A stretch of 64,000 nucleotides of DNA from Flammeovirgaceae bacterium UBA1842 (GTDB taxonomy: Bacteria > Bacteroidota > Bacteroidia > Cytophagales > Cyclobacteriaceae). The position numbers and the translations under genes are program-made. Shown here piece by piece: positions 45,135-54,527 of the stretch (the stretch's first letter is position 1; every line of letters begins with the position of its first letter). The stretch lies in NCBI GenBank assembly GCA_002338655.1, contig DDIU01000016.1:5014-69013 (forward strand), read 5' to 3'. The notes beneath the pieces were generated by a model that made no database searches, was not told the DNA's origin, and was given only the letters and a program-made list of their open reading frames with translations.

Positions 45135-45803
45135 TTAATAATTTCTTTCTCCAAAAATGGAGCTTCCAACCCGGATAAGTGTGCTACCTTCTTCCATCGC
45201 TATTTTGTAATCCCCACTCATCCCCATTGATAATTCCTTTATTTCCACATTCTTCGAGTTTGTGGATTTAGCCCGATCAAAAATATTTTTCAAGTGTTTA
45301 AATTCACTTCTAATCTGATTTTCGTTTTCAGTGAATGTGGCCATGCCCATCAATCCTACGATTTTTACATTTTCAAGTGTTTTAAGTTCATCTGATTTCA
45401 ACAGATCCATTGCTTCATTTTCATCTAAGCCAAATTTGGTGTCCTCCTCAGCAATATGTATTTGTAGCAAGCACTCAATCACCCTATTGTGATTTTTAGC
45501 CTGTTTATTGACCTCCTTTAGCAATTTAAAGCTATCTATAGCATGTATAAGCGTTACAAATGAGGCCATATATTTGACCTTGTTGCGTTGCAGATGGCCA
45601 ATCATATGCCATTCAATATCCTTGGGCAGTTGATCTGCCTTTTCTGTTAGTTCCTGTACTTTATTTTCTCCAAATACCCTATGCCCGGCATCATAGGCTT
45701 CCATTATGACGGATACAGGCTTCGTTTTTGAAACTGCCACTAACCTTGTATTACTTCCTTTTAAGTAATTGATGATTTCGTTTATGCTTTTTTTAATATC
45801 CAT
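45135..45803 (-). CDS. YggS/PROSC family pyridoxal phosphate homeostasis protein
   Basis: The 222-residue single-domain PLP-binding barrel has the PLP Lys in RLVAVSKTKPV, FGENKVQEL, WHMIGHLQRNKVKY, and the late ELSMGMSGDYKIAMEEGSTL and IRVGSSIFGER. It balances free PLP and amino/keto acid pools. It is first in a two-gene unit with DUF423 and diverges from the GH3 gene. Confidence 0.96.
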   Translation of the reverse strand: MDIKKSINEIINYLKGSNTRLVAVSKTKPVSVIMEAYDAGHRVFGENKVQELTEKADQLPKDIEWHMIGHLQRNKVKYMASFVTLIHAIDSFKLLKEVNKQAKNHNRVIECLLQIHIAEEDTKFGLDENEAMDLLKSDELKTLENVKIVGLMGMATFTENENQIRSEFKHLKNIFDRAKSTNSKNVEIKELSMGMSGDYKIAMEEGSTLIRVGSSIFGERNY

Positions 45804-45862
45804 TTTATAACTTTAGCCCACATATCATTTCTGACAAATTAAGAACTTTTAACCGACACGAT

Positions 45863-47404
45863 ATGCCAATTCTGGGTACTTTATTAAAGAAGGGAATACG
45901 AATCAGGGAGAGTCTTGAGCAGGATTATACGAATCCGTTAGATTTACAAAAGACAGAATTGAAGCATTTGTTAATCTCGGCTGATCAGACACTATTTGGA
46001 CAACATTATAATTTCAAAGAAGTGTTGAATGAATTTAAATCTTGGGCAGGAAACAATTATTACAATAAGTTTAAGGCCAATGTGCCCATTCATAATTACA
46101 ATAAAATGTATGAAGAATGGTGGTATAAGTCCAGACAAGGGATAAGGAATGTCACTTGGCCGGGTAGGGTTAAATATTTTGCTTTGAGCTCAGGAACTTC
46201 TGAGGCGGCTTCAAAATATCTTCCAATTACAAAAGATATGAAGAGGGCCATTCAAAAGACAAGTATTAGGCAAATCCTTTCTTTGTCCAAGTATGATTTA
46301 CCAGCTGAATTTTTTCAGGGTGGGATATTAATGTTGGGGGGAAGTACCCATTTAAATAATAGAGGGAGCTATTTCGAAGGTGATTTGAGTGGAATTCAGG
46401 CGGCACAATTACCATTTTGGTTCCAACATTTTTACAAACCAGGGAAGAAAATAGCGAAAACCAGGGATTGGGATTCCAAACTGAATGAGATAGCAGAAAA
46501 TGCTAAAAACTGGAATATCAATATTATCGTAGGAGTGCCTGCATGGATACAGATATTAATGGAAAAGATAATTGCTTACCATCAAGTGAGTGATATCCAT
46601 AAGATATGGCCAAATCTGAGTGTCTATGTCCATGGGGGAGTTTCATTTGATCCATATAGAAAAGGATTTGCCAAATTACTTGGGCGTGAAATCTATACCA
46701 TAGAAACCTATTTGGCCTCAGAGGGCTTTATCGCATTTCAGAATAAGCCCAATTACCGATCAATGCGGTTGGTGTTGAACAACGGCATTTTTTATGAGTT
46801 CATCCCATTTGATGACAATAATTTTGATTCCAATGGCGATGTGAAGGAGAATGCGGAAACACTGATGATTGATGGTGTGGAGGAGGGCAAAGAGTATGCA
46901 CTTTTGCTGTCCACCTGTGCAGGGGCTTGGAGATATATGATAGGGGATGTAATTAAATTCACTAGTATAGAGGAGGCGGAGATTGTAATAACTGGCCGAA
47001 CGAAGCATTTTTTAAGTCTTTGTGGAGAGCATTTATCAGTGGATAATATGAATAAAGCCGTGGAAATGGTTGCAGATGAATTGAACATTGAGGTTCCTGA
47101 ATTTACAGTTGCAGGCATACCTCATGGGACTTTATTTGCCCATCATTGGTATGTGGGCACAGATGATAAAGTAGATTCCAGTCTTTTCCGAACGAAATTG
47201 GATAGCTATCTAAAAGAACTTAATGATGATTATGCCGTGGAACGCTCTGCGGCCTTAAAGGATATAATAGTAGATGTTTTGCCAGTAAGTATGTTTTACA
47301 ATTGGATGGAGTCAAGGGGGAAAGTAGGTGGACAGAATAAGTTTCCTAGGGTGATGAAAAGTCCGCTTTTAGATGATTGGCAAAATTTTATAAGTAAGAG
47401 TTAA
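45863..47404 (+). CDS. GH3 family acyl-acid amido synthetase-like protein
   Basis: The 513-residue adenylating enzyme is related to plant GH3. YFALSSGTSEAASKYLPIT is the ATP/AMP motif 1, YVHGGVSFDPY and IETYLASEGFIAFQ motif 2, and YMIGDVIKFTS with VITGRTKHFLSLCGEHLS motif 3. Plant GH3 proteins conjugate amino acids to auxin or jasmonate; bacterial members are common in Bacteroidota with unknown substrates. The stop overlaps the start of the LysE gene (TAATG). Confidence 0.94.
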   Translation: MPILGTLLKKGIRIRESLEQDYTNPLDLQKTELKHLLISADQTLFGQHYNFKEVLNEFKSWAGNNYYNKFKANVPIHNYNKMYEEWWYKSRQGIRNVTWPGRVKYFALSSGTSEAASKYLPITKDMKRAIQKTSIRQILSLSKYDLPAEFFQGGILMLGGSTHLNNRGSYFEGDLSGIQAAQLPFWFQHFYKPGKKIAKTRDWDSKLNEIAENAKNWNINIIVGVPAWIQILMEKIIAYHQVSDIHKIWPNLSVYVHGGVSFDPYRKGFAKLLGREIYTIETYLASEGFIAFQNKPNYRSMRLVLNNGIFYEFIPFDDNNFDSNGDVKENAETLMIDGVEEGKEYALLLSTCAGAWRYMIGDVIKFTSIEEAEIVITGRTKHFLSLCGEHLSVDNMNKAVEMVADELNIEVPEFTVAGIPHGTLFAHHWYVGTDDKVDSSLFRTKLDSYLKELNDDYAVERSAALKDIIVDVLPVSMFYNWMESRGKVGGQNKFPRVMKSPLLDDWQNFISKS

Positions 47405-48012
47405 TGGAGGTTTTTCACGGAATTCTTTTTGGGCTCACACTCTCAGTGATGATCGGGCCAATATTTTTCACAGTTATTCAGACCAGCATTGAAAAGGGAT
47501 TTGGCAAAGCAGCCCTGGTAGCTGTTGGCGTAAGCATAGGTGACTCAGCATTGATATTGATTACCTATTTTGGGCTTTCAACGGTAGTAGGCTTTGAAGA
47601 AAATGAAGAACTAATAAGTTATGTAGGCTCATTCATATTACTGGTTTTTGGTGTGGCCAATATATTAAAGGCCAACAGGCGTATTGAAAGAAAAAAGGAC
47701 GATGAGGAGATCAAAGGGGTTTTCAGATTTATTATCAAAGGCTTTTTAATCAATGCTATCAGTCCCTTTGTGCCCATCTTTTGGATGGGGACAATGAGTA
47801 TAGCCAAAGTAAAATATGGCTACAGCGGGTATGAGCTGGTTGCCTTTTTTGCTTCCATCGTATGTGTTGTTTTTATTACAGACCTTACCAAAGCACACCT
47901 GGCCAATAAGTTGTCGAAATGGATCAATGACAGGGTTATTAAAATCCTGAATATCACAGTAGGTATTGCATTTATCCTTTTTGCGATAAGGATGGCGACT
48001 TATTCGTGGTAG
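47404..48012 (+). CDS. LysE/RhtB family transporter
   Basis: The 202-residue membrane protein has about six helices and the LysE-type start HGILFGLTLSVMIGPIFFTV (first helix with conserved Gly-Pro), then IGDSALILITYFG. The family exports amino acids or related small molecules. It is translationally coupled to the GH3 gene, so it may export the GH3 product or its precursor (inference). It is followed tail to tail by the parDE remnant. Confidence 0.92.
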   Translation: MEVFHGILFGLTLSVMIGPIFFTVIQTSIEKGFGKAALVAVGVSIGDSALILITYFGLSTVVGFEENEELISYVGSFILLVFGVANILKANRRIERKKDDEEIKGVFRFIIKGFLINAISPFVPIFWMGTMSIAKVKYGYSGYELVAFFASIVCVVFITDLTKAHLANKLSKWINDRVIKILNITVGIAFILFAIRMATYSW

Positions 48013-48030
48013 TAATTCTCAGGTCGCTTA

Positions 48031-48114
48031 TCAGCAGTAATTGGGATGAATTCCGTAATGATGAATCCTAATCAAGTCGTCTTTAGCGTCATTACTTAAT
48101 TTGTAATTAGCCAA
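48031..48114 (-). pseudogene. ParE/RelE-type toxin, 5' fragment only
   Basis: Reading from a TTG at 48114 inside the antitoxin end, the frame gives MANYKLSNDAKDDLIRIHHY followed by GIHPNYC and a stop (27 residues). 'YKLSxDAxxDLxxIxxYGI' is the usual N-terminus of ParE toxins, which are about 95-100 residues, so about three quarters are missing. The fragment ends 19 bases from the LysE stop. It is a non-functional remnant. Confidence 0.7.
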
Positions 48115-48247
48115 TAAGTAAAGTCTTTGATTTAGCTAAAATGTCTTCTTTACTGTCGTTTGTAAATCCGCTATTTTCAGCTTTATCCAACTTGACGTTA
48201 ATCCAATCTATTTGCTTTTGTTGTTTTCTGGCTTGCCTTAAGTACAT
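48107..48247 (-). pseudogene. ParD-type antitoxin, C-terminal remnant
   Basis: The 46-codon frame reads MYLRQARKQQKQIDWINVKL, then DKAENSGFTNDSKEDILAKS, then KTLLIG. 'IDWL...KLDKAENSGFTxDSKEEIL' is the toxin-binding tail of ParD-like antitoxins. The DNA-binding ribbon-helix-helix N-terminus is absent, with in-frame stops just upstream. It overlaps the toxin fragment by eight bases, the normal parDE arrangement. Confidence 0.7.
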
Positions 48248-48305
48248 GATCGTTTATCATTAATAATCTTCGCCCTTTTTGGTATTGTCACCAACAAATC
48301 CACAA

Positions 48306-49355
48306 TTAATCCTGAAGCACATTGGATATAAATGTGGATTTCAACAACATCCAGATAAGGAACAATACCAATGCCCACATCAGATAATTACGATAAAAGT
48401 CCGTAGTGTCTTTATAGCGGGTTTCTTTGATTTCTGCTTTCTCGTATTTATCAATGAGTTGAAATACTTCTGATAAAGCTTCGTTGTTTGATGCCCTGAA
48501 AAATTTACCCCCACCGATTTTAGCTATCTCCCTCAAAGTAGTTTCATCCATTGTGTTTTCAACCATTCTAGGACGACCAAAAAAGTCCTTCCCAAAAGGT
48601 ACTTTACCTTCTTTACCTATGGCAATGGAATAGGTCTTTATACTATAGGCGGCAGCCAATTTAGCGGCAGTTATGGGGTCAATATTTCCTGCCGTGTTAT
48701 CGCCATCACTTAATAAAATACAAACTTTGGATTTAGAATCAGTTTCGGTCATTCTATTGGTAGCCACCGCAAGCGCACTACCTATGGCCGTGCCTCTGTT
48801 TTCGATCATATCGAAGTCAATATCATCGATGTAAGACTTCAATAGGTCATAGTCAGTAGTAAGGGGGGATAGCGAGTAGGCATCGCCAGAGAAGACCACT
48901 ATACCTATACGATCCTGCATTCGGCCATCTATGAAATTCTCGGCCACTTTTTTGGCTGCCTCCAGTCTATTAGGCACAAAGTCCTCAATTTGCATGGATT
49001 GGGAGATATCGATTACCAACATGATATCGATCCCTTCCGTCCACTGCTCTACTTTTTCGTTTGTTTTTTGCGGTCTTGCCAAGGCGACAATGATCAATGC
49101 CACAACCATGATCATAAGCAGGTCAGGCAGAAGCCTGATTACATTCATTGGGTTGGAAACTACCTGACTTTTGGTGAATGCTATGGGAAGTTTTTGGTTT
49201 AAATAGTAGCGGATTATCCAACGTGCTATAAAAAATAACGGTATGGCCAAAAGGGAGTACAGCACAAGGCTATATTCCCAATTGTAGTTTTGCAGGACAG
49301 CTGGCGAAAAATTATCAAAGGAATACCAAGGTAGTACAGATGCTGTTTTATCCAT
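48306..49355 (-). CDS. Bat-type von Willebrand factor A domain membrane protein (BatA-like)
   Basis: The 349-residue protein has two N-terminal helices, a VWA domain with MIDAS VIDISQSMQ (DxSxS), SGDAYSLSPLTTDYDL and LLSDGDNTAG, and a C-terminal helix (YLMWALVLFLIWMLL). The order helix-VWA-helix is that of Bacteroides aerotolerance (Bat) proteins. It likely works at the inner membrane with the DUF58 and BatD-like neighbours. Its start overlaps the upstream gene by eight bases. Confidence 0.93.
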   Translation of the reverse strand: MDKTASVLPWYSFDNFSPAVLQNYNWEYSLVLYSLLAIPLFFIARWIIRYYLNQKLPIAFTKSQVVSNPMNVIRLLPDLLMIMVVALIIVALARPQKTNEKVEQWTEGIDIMLVIDISQSMQIEDFVPNRLEAAKKVAENFIDGRMQDRIGIVVFSGDAYSLSPLTTDYDLLKSYIDDIDFDMIENRGTAIGSALAVATNRMTETDSKSKVCILLSDGDNTAGNIDPITAAKLAAAYSIKTYSIAIGKEGKVPFGKDFFGRPRMVENTMDETTLREIAKIGGGKFFRASNNEALSEVFQLIDKYEKAEIKETRYKDTTDFYRNYLMWALVLFLIWMLLKSTFISNVLQD

Positions 49356-50253
49356 TTTTTACCTCCTTTACTTTAACGTTATATCGCTCTTGCGAATAGA
49401 ACCTAAACTGATCAAGCTCCTTATTTTCAATGCCGTTTTGTTTCCCATATATGGCCCTGTCCAACGTGCCCAGAAGAGGTGCTATCGTAGCAATATGATC
49501 ATATTTTGACATCTCTTTAGTAGTCATTTTTGTGTAAGGCTTACCTTCTAGGTCCTCCAGGTACTTTTTCCACAGTTGCAGCACATGCTCATAAAAGTCC
49601 GGCCCATTTTTTCCATTATAAAGCAAATCATCAAACTGACTTAAAAACTTAAGGTGTTTTTTGTTCAATCTCTTCAATATAAACCACTTACGAATCCGTT
49701 TTCCAAAGAATATAAATATGATTAATACAACTACAAAGAGGATGCAAAGACCTGCTATCAGATAGGGATAATTGAAGGCCAACCTTACATTTTTAAAAGC
49801 TGTATTTTCGATTAACGGCATGGCTTCGGCAGCCACCGAATCGGGAATTTCCGTTACTAGTTGGGTCAAAAGTATTGAATCCCTTTCTACAAGTATTTTA
49901 ATGCTATCCCCTCCAGACACCAGAAAGACAGGCAGTTGGTAATACTGTACGGTGTCTATTTCGAAAGTGGTAAGGTAATATATGGCACTGTCGTAGCTAT
50001 ACTTTGAATCCGACTTGGTTGGGAAATACAGTTTTTCACCAAGTTCAAGGGGATTGTAATCAAATAAGGAATCGGGAAATACAACATCCTTATTGATCGG
50101 GTATTTGGCAGTGAGAACATAGGGGGTACTAATTCCTATTTTAATACTGTCTTCAAGAAAATATCCTTTAGCAATGACTTCTTTTTCCTGTGCTGAAGAA
50201 CTAAGTGAAAACAGTAATAGTACAAGGGAACCAAAAACAAAATTTCTAAACAC
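49348..50253 (-). CDS. BatD-like membrane protein of the Bat cluster
   Basis: The 301-residue protein has a signal peptide (LVLLLFSLSSSAQ), a periplasmic beta domain, one membrane helix (YLIAGLCILFVVVLIIFIFF, about residues 166-185) and a cytoplasmic helical domain with LWKKYLEDLEGKPYTKMTTK. This resembles the protein between DUF58 and VWA genes in Bacteroidota Bat clusters. It overlaps both neighbours by eight bases. It has no catalytic motif. Confidence 0.8.
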   Translation of the reverse strand: MFRNFVFGSLVLLLFSLSSSAQEKEVIAKGYFLEDSIKIGISTPYVLTAKYPINKDVVFPDSLFDYNPLELGEKLYFPTKSDSKYSYDSAIYYLTTFEIDTVQYYQLPVFLVSGGDSIKILVERDSILLTQLVTEIPDSVAAEAMPLIENTAFKNVRLAFNYPYLIAGLCILFVVVLIIFIFFGKRIRKWFILKRLNKKHLKFLSQFDDLLYNGKNGPDFYEHVLQLWKKYLEDLEGKPYTKMTTKEMSKYDHIATIAPLLGTLDRAIYGKQNGIENKELDQFRFYSQERYNVKVKEVKNG

Positions 50254-51124
50254 TTTTCAACGATTTATTTCTGATCTTAAATAATTTGATGAGTTTAGGC
50301 ACATAATCTTCATCGGTATCTACTGATATAAAGTTGATTTGATGTTTTTTAGCAAACAATGCCAGTTCTTTTTCCTTGTCTGCATAATTACTTTTCACCT
50401 TTGATCTGAAATTTCCAAATGAAGTATTTACCCAAACTGTTTTTTTGCTTTCTTTATCATAAACGGGCACAATACCCAATTTAGGAAGGCGTGTTTCTCT
50501 TTTATCGGTGATCCTAATCGCCACCACATCGTGCTTACGTGCCATTCCCTTCAGATTGTGAAAATAGTCTTCATCTATAAAGTCCGAGATAAATACCATT
50601 ACACTTCTTCGCTTAAGGGTATTGAGCGTGAAAAGAATGGCCTTACTTAAATCGGTTTTAACTGACTCAGGCTTCAGGTGCACCAGACTATGAATGAGCT
50701 CATAGGCATGTTTTGCCCCTTTACTTGGCTTTAGATATTTTTCTTTTTTGTCGGAGAACCCAACAAAACCCACCTGACTACCTTCTTTTGCTGCTGATAG
50801 TGCTAAAACACCACAAATTTCTTTACCGATATCTAATTTTTGTTTTCCATCATCTCCAATTTCCTGTGAAGCACTCACATCTAATATGAAAAACACGGTC
50901 TGTTCCTTTTCTTCCTTAAAGGTCTTTACAAACGTTCCTTGGCCCTTTGCACTCACATTCCAATCTATGGTTCTGATATCATCACCATACTGATAGGTAC
51001 GTACATCATCGAATTCCAATCCTGATCCTTTGAAAATCGAATGAAAGTCTCCCTGCATTTGACTGTTGATAGCCTTTCTTATTTGTATTTCGTATTTTCG
51101 AAGCTTCTTAAGGAGTTCCTTCAT
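50246..51124 (-). CDS. DUF58 domain protein of the Bat cluster
   Basis: The 292-residue cytoplasmic protein has the DUF58 core GSGLEFDDVRTYQYGDDIRT followed by IDWN, then VWA-like FFILDVSASQEIG and VMVFISDFIDED. It is usually encoded after a MoxR ATPase, with which it forms a chaperone-like system for metal or cofactor insertion. Here no moxR precedes it; the next gene upstream is divergent. First gene of the three-gene cluster. Confidence 0.94.
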   Translation of the reverse strand: MKELLKKLRKYEIQIRKAINSQMQGDFHSIFKGSGLEFDDVRTYQYGDDIRTIDWNVSAKGQGTFVKTFKEEKEQTVFFILDVSASQEIGDDGKQKLDIGKEICGVLALSAAKEGSQVGFVGFSDKKEKYLKPSKGAKHAYELIHSLVHLKPESVKTDLSKAILFTLNTLKRRSVMVFISDFIDEDYFHNLKGMARKHDVVAIRITDKRETRLPKLGIVPVYDKESKKTVWVNTSFGNFRSKVKSNYADKEKELALFAKKHQINFISVDTDEDYVPKLIKLFKIRNKSLKSV

Positions 51125-51246
51125 TGGCTCAATATTAGCTTAATGATGTCACAAATTTGTGGAATAATACTTGTATTGAAAAAATATCGATGACCAAAAG
51201 GCCAACAAACATTATCAACGGTTAAAAAGCTCAAAAGATTAAAAAA

Positions 51247-51633
51247 ATGAGAATAATTATTTTATTATTTGCTTGCCTCATGATCGTGGGTTGCACACGA
51301 ACCAAGGAGATACCCAATGACATAATGAAGCCCAATGAAATGGTGCCTGTATTGCTGGATATCTATCTGGCCGAAAGCCAAATAACAGAGTTGCGGTTAA
51401 ATAGAGATACCACGGCCAGTATATTCCAAACCTATGAAGGGTTGATTTATGATTCACTTAATGTGGACCGTGAAAAATACAAGAAGAGCTTGACCTATTA
51501 TTATGATCATACCGATCAATTGGAAATCATTTATGAGGCGATTTTAGATACGCTTACTAAAAGGGATTCTAGATTGAGAAGCATGCAGTCCAAAGCGGAT
51601 TCTTTAGTTAGAAAAAAAGCAGAGAATAAATAA
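51247..51633 (+). CDS. DUF4296 lipoprotein
   Basis: The 128-residue lipoprotein has lipobox LMIVGC (Cys about residue 16), then the DUF4296 body: DIMKPNEMVPVLLDIYLAES and YKKSLTYYYDHTDQLEIIYE. It is helical with a charged C-terminal tail. Function is unknown. Its stop directly abuts the GTG of mutS2. Confidence 0.92.
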   Translation: MRIIILLFACLMIVGCTRTKEIPNDIMKPNEMVPVLLDIYLAESQITELRLNRDTTASIFQTYEGLIYDSLNVDREKYKKSLTYYYDHTDQLEIIYEAILDTLTKRDSRLRSMQSKADSLVRKKAENK

Positions 51634-54021
51634 GTGCTTTATCCAAACGATATAGAGGAGAAATTAGGATTTGATAAGATCAGAACACTTGTCAAGGGCA
51701 AGTGTGCCTCCACATTGGGTACTTCTGTTGCAGACCAAATGCGATTCACTTCTAATTATGACCTCATTGTTAAACTCCTTGAACAAACCAATGAATTTCA
51801 AAGGATACTGATCTCCGGTGATTCATTCCCAACTTCAAATTTTATAGATGTCACTGATTTACTTAAAAAAAGTGCCACTGAAGGTGCTTTTTTATCTGAA
51901 TTGGAACTTCTTGATATTAGTAAATCTTTAGAGACCGTTATAAAATGCATTCACTTTCTAAAATTAAATAAGGAGACCTACCCGAATTTAAGCTTGCTAT
52001 CAGCAAATATAGAAGTGGATGCAGCCATAGTAAGTGCTATTGCCGAAAAGATAGACCTTGATGGCCGTGTAAAGGATAATGCCACTAAAGCCTTACAGGA
52101 TATCCGTCATAGTTTGAGGAACAGGTACAATCAGGTACGGAAATCAATGCAGTCTATTTATAAAAAGGCGGTAGAAGATGGGTTAGTACCAAGTGGATCA
52201 TCCATTACCGTTAGAGATGGCCGAATGGTCATTCCAGTATTGGCCGAATATAAAAAACGGATTAGTGGATTTATTCATGATGAATCCTCCACTGGAGGCA
52301 CTATCTACATGGAGCCTACTTCCATATTAGAAGGCAATAATGAAATCCGGGAGCTTGAATATGCAGAAAAACGAGAGGTAATAAAGATATTAATACAACT
52401 TACCAATACCATCAGACTCAACCTACCTGATCTAAAGGAAGGGTATTCCTTTCTAGGGAAAATAGACTTTATTAGGGCTAAAGCGCGATTTTCAAAAGAT
52501 ATAGAGGGGATAAAGCCTCAAATAAATAAAAACCCTCTAGTGCAATGGAAGAATGCAACGCATCCATTATTGAAACTTGCATTGGAAAAAGAAGGTAGAG
52601 CAATAGTTCCACTCTCGATCCAACTACAAGCAGAAGAGCGTATTATTGTCATTTCAGGGCCCAATGCAGGTGGAAAATCGGTAAGCTTAAAAACGGTAGG
52701 CCTGATCCAGTATATGCTACAATGTGGACTGCTCGTACCTCTCGATCAAGGCTCTGAAGCCGGTATTTTTGATAATATTTTTATAGATATTGGTGACGAA
52801 CAGTCATTGGAAAATGATTTGAGTACTTACAGTTCCCATCTAAAAAGCATGAAGTTTTTTATTGAGCAATCAAATAATAAATCGCTTTGCTTAATAGATG
52901 AATTTGGGACTGGAACAGACCCGCAGTTCGGAGGGCCAATTGCAGAAGCCATATTAAAAGAGCTACATACCAAAAAGACTTTTGGTGTGATCACCACCCA
53001 TTATAGCAACATTAAGAGCTTTACAGAGCGTACTGCTGGGCTTGTTAATGGGGCCATGCGCTTTGATATGAACAAGTTAGAGCCCATGTTTCAGCTTGAT
53101 GTTGGTAAACCAGGCAGTTCATTTTCATTGGAAGTAGCCCGTAAAACCGGTTTACCAAAAGATTTGCTTGACTATGCCAAAGCCGTAATTGGTGATAAGA
53201 ACATAGATGTAGATGATCTGCTGATGAAATTGGAGCGGCAGAAGCAATTGGTAAAAGAGAGGGATGAAAAACTCCGTGAGCGTGAGCATGAAGTGAAAAG
53301 ATTGGAACATGACTATAAAAGCCTGTTAGAGAAACTCGAGTTAAATAAGAAGGATATTATCTCAAAAGCTAAGGAAGAAGCTTCTCGATTGTTGAAAGAC
53401 ACCAATAGGGAAATAGAAAAAACGATCAGGCACATTAAGGCGAACAGCGCCCATAAAGCCGAAACAAAGAAGGCCCGTGAGCGACTTCAAAATTTGAAAG
53501 ATAAAGTGGAAGAGCCAAAAGTTGTGGTTAAACCCCTAAGAGTTAACAGATCAGACAAGCCATTAGCTCCAGGCGATTTGGTTAAATTGACAGATCAGGA
53601 CGTAACGGCTACTATATTGGCCATTAAGGGGAAGGATGCAGAGGTCCAGATTGGTTTGTTGAAGTCCAAGGTGAAACTGGATCGGCTTGTACGGATTTCT
53701 AAAGGACAGGATAAGACCATTCAAAAAGAAAAAGCAAGATCTACCCATGGCTTGAACATGACGGACAAACTGGTGAACTTTAACACTACCTTGGATTTAC
53801 GTGGGAAACGGGCTGAAGAGGTGATGGGTGAATTGGATCGGTTTTTAGATGATGCGATTTTGTTTGGGTTGGATGAAGTAAGGATACTTCATGGAAAGGG
53901 CAATGGTGTACTCCGAGAAGTGGTTAGAAATCATGCGAAGTCTCAAAGTTTTGTTTCCTCAGCCCAAGATGAGCACATCGATAGGGGCGGAGCAGGAATT
54001 ACGGTGATCAACTTAAAGTAA
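51634..54021 (+). CDS. mutS2: Endonuclease MutS2
   Basis: The 795-residue protein starts at GTG. It has the MutS core without a mismatch-recognition domain, then the ABC-type ATPase: Walker A ISGPNAGGKSVSLKTVG (about residue 346), signature region NDLSTYSSHLKSM, and Walker B CLIDEFGTGTD. A long coiled coil (about 530-620) and a C-terminal Smr nuclease domain (LDLRGKRAEEV, ILHGKGNGVLRE) follow. MutS2 suppresses recombination and acts in ribosome rescue. It is co-directional with DUF4296. Confidence 0.96.
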   Translation: MLYPNDIEEKLGFDKIRTLVKGKCASTLGTSVADQMRFTSNYDLIVKLLEQTNEFQRILISGDSFPTSNFIDVTDLLKKSATEGAFLSELELLDISKSLETVIKCIHFLKLNKETYPNLSLLSANIEVDAAIVSAIAEKIDLDGRVKDNATKALQDIRHSLRNRYNQVRKSMQSIYKKAVEDGLVPSGSSITVRDGRMVIPVLAEYKKRISGFIHDESSTGGTIYMEPTSILEGNNEIRELEYAEKREVIKILIQLTNTIRLNLPDLKEGYSFLGKIDFIRAKARFSKDIEGIKPQINKNPLVQWKNATHPLLKLALEKEGRAIVPLSIQLQAEERIIVISGPNAGGKSVSLKTVGLIQYMLQCGLLVPLDQGSEAGIFDNIFIDIGDEQSLENDLSTYSSHLKSMKFFIEQSNNKSLCLIDEFGTGTDPQFGGPIAEAILKELHTKKTFGVITTHYSNIKSFTERTAGLVNGAMRFDMNKLEPMFQLDVGKPGSSFSLEVARKTGLPKDLLDYAKAVIGDKNIDVDDLLMKLERQKQLVKERDEKLREREHEVKRLEHDYKSLLEKLELNKKDIISKAKEEASRLLKDTNREIEKTIRHIKANSAHKAETKKARERLQNLKDKVEEPKVVVKPLRVNRSDKPLAPGDLVKLTDQDVTATILAIKGKDAEVQIGLLKSKVKLDRLVRISKGQDKTIQKEKARSTHGLNMTDKLVNFNTTLDLRGKRAEEVMGELDRFLDDAILFGLDEVRILHGKGNGVLREVVRNHAKSQSFVSSAQDEHIDRGGAGITVINLK

Positions 54022-54524
54022 ATTGGAAGGAATAAGTCTAGTGCTTTGATAAGCTTAGAATAGCATCTTCTAAGTAATTAAAACCCACCCTATTAATCTT
54101 GATGGATTAAGGCGCAAAATAGACGCAATAAGAGTCTAAGCTTACATTTCCATTACATATTTTAATAATATATACCGACATAAAGATTAACATTTTTTAA
54201 CAATCATTTGAAATTGCTGTGTAAGTTATTTTATTAAAAAAGTAAAATATATTCAAATTAATAAAGATTAAAAACAATAAAGCACATTGTATTTAAGAGA
54301 TCTTTTAATCTAATAGTTTGGATACTGGGCGTTCTTTTATTCACATGGACGTATCTAATCGGCAAAATTACAACTAAGACCCATCCTTAAATTGGATACA
54401 TAAATGCATTATTATTAACTATTGGTATCAAATTATTACATAACTACTAAGCATGACATGTTTTACGATTTTATATAATAATATATACATTATTTTGTCA
54501 TTAACTTTTAATTTATAGTCTTAG
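54022..54524. other. AT-rich intergenic region before the RHS locus
   Basis: This 503-base region has no convincing gene. The DNA is unusually AT-rich compared with its neighbours. I found no perfect TAnnTTTG box; TATTTTG near 54493 is one base short. One 41-codon frame (54265-54390) encodes a hydrophobic helix but has no start codon. It should contain the promoter of the OmpH-RHS operon and the 3' end of mutS2 transcription. Confidence 0.5.
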
Positions 54525-54527
54525 TTG

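Noticed and set aside
48279..48473. Plus-strand 64-codon frame overlapping the 3' end of the VWA gene
   Set aside because: It is antisense to a well-supported gene and has no family resemblance.
54265..54390. A 41-codon frame with a clear membrane helix (LIVWILGVLLFTWTYLIG) before the OmpH-like gene
   Set aside because: It has no ATG, GTG or TTG start and lies in very AT-rich DNA, where hydrophobic frames arise by chance.
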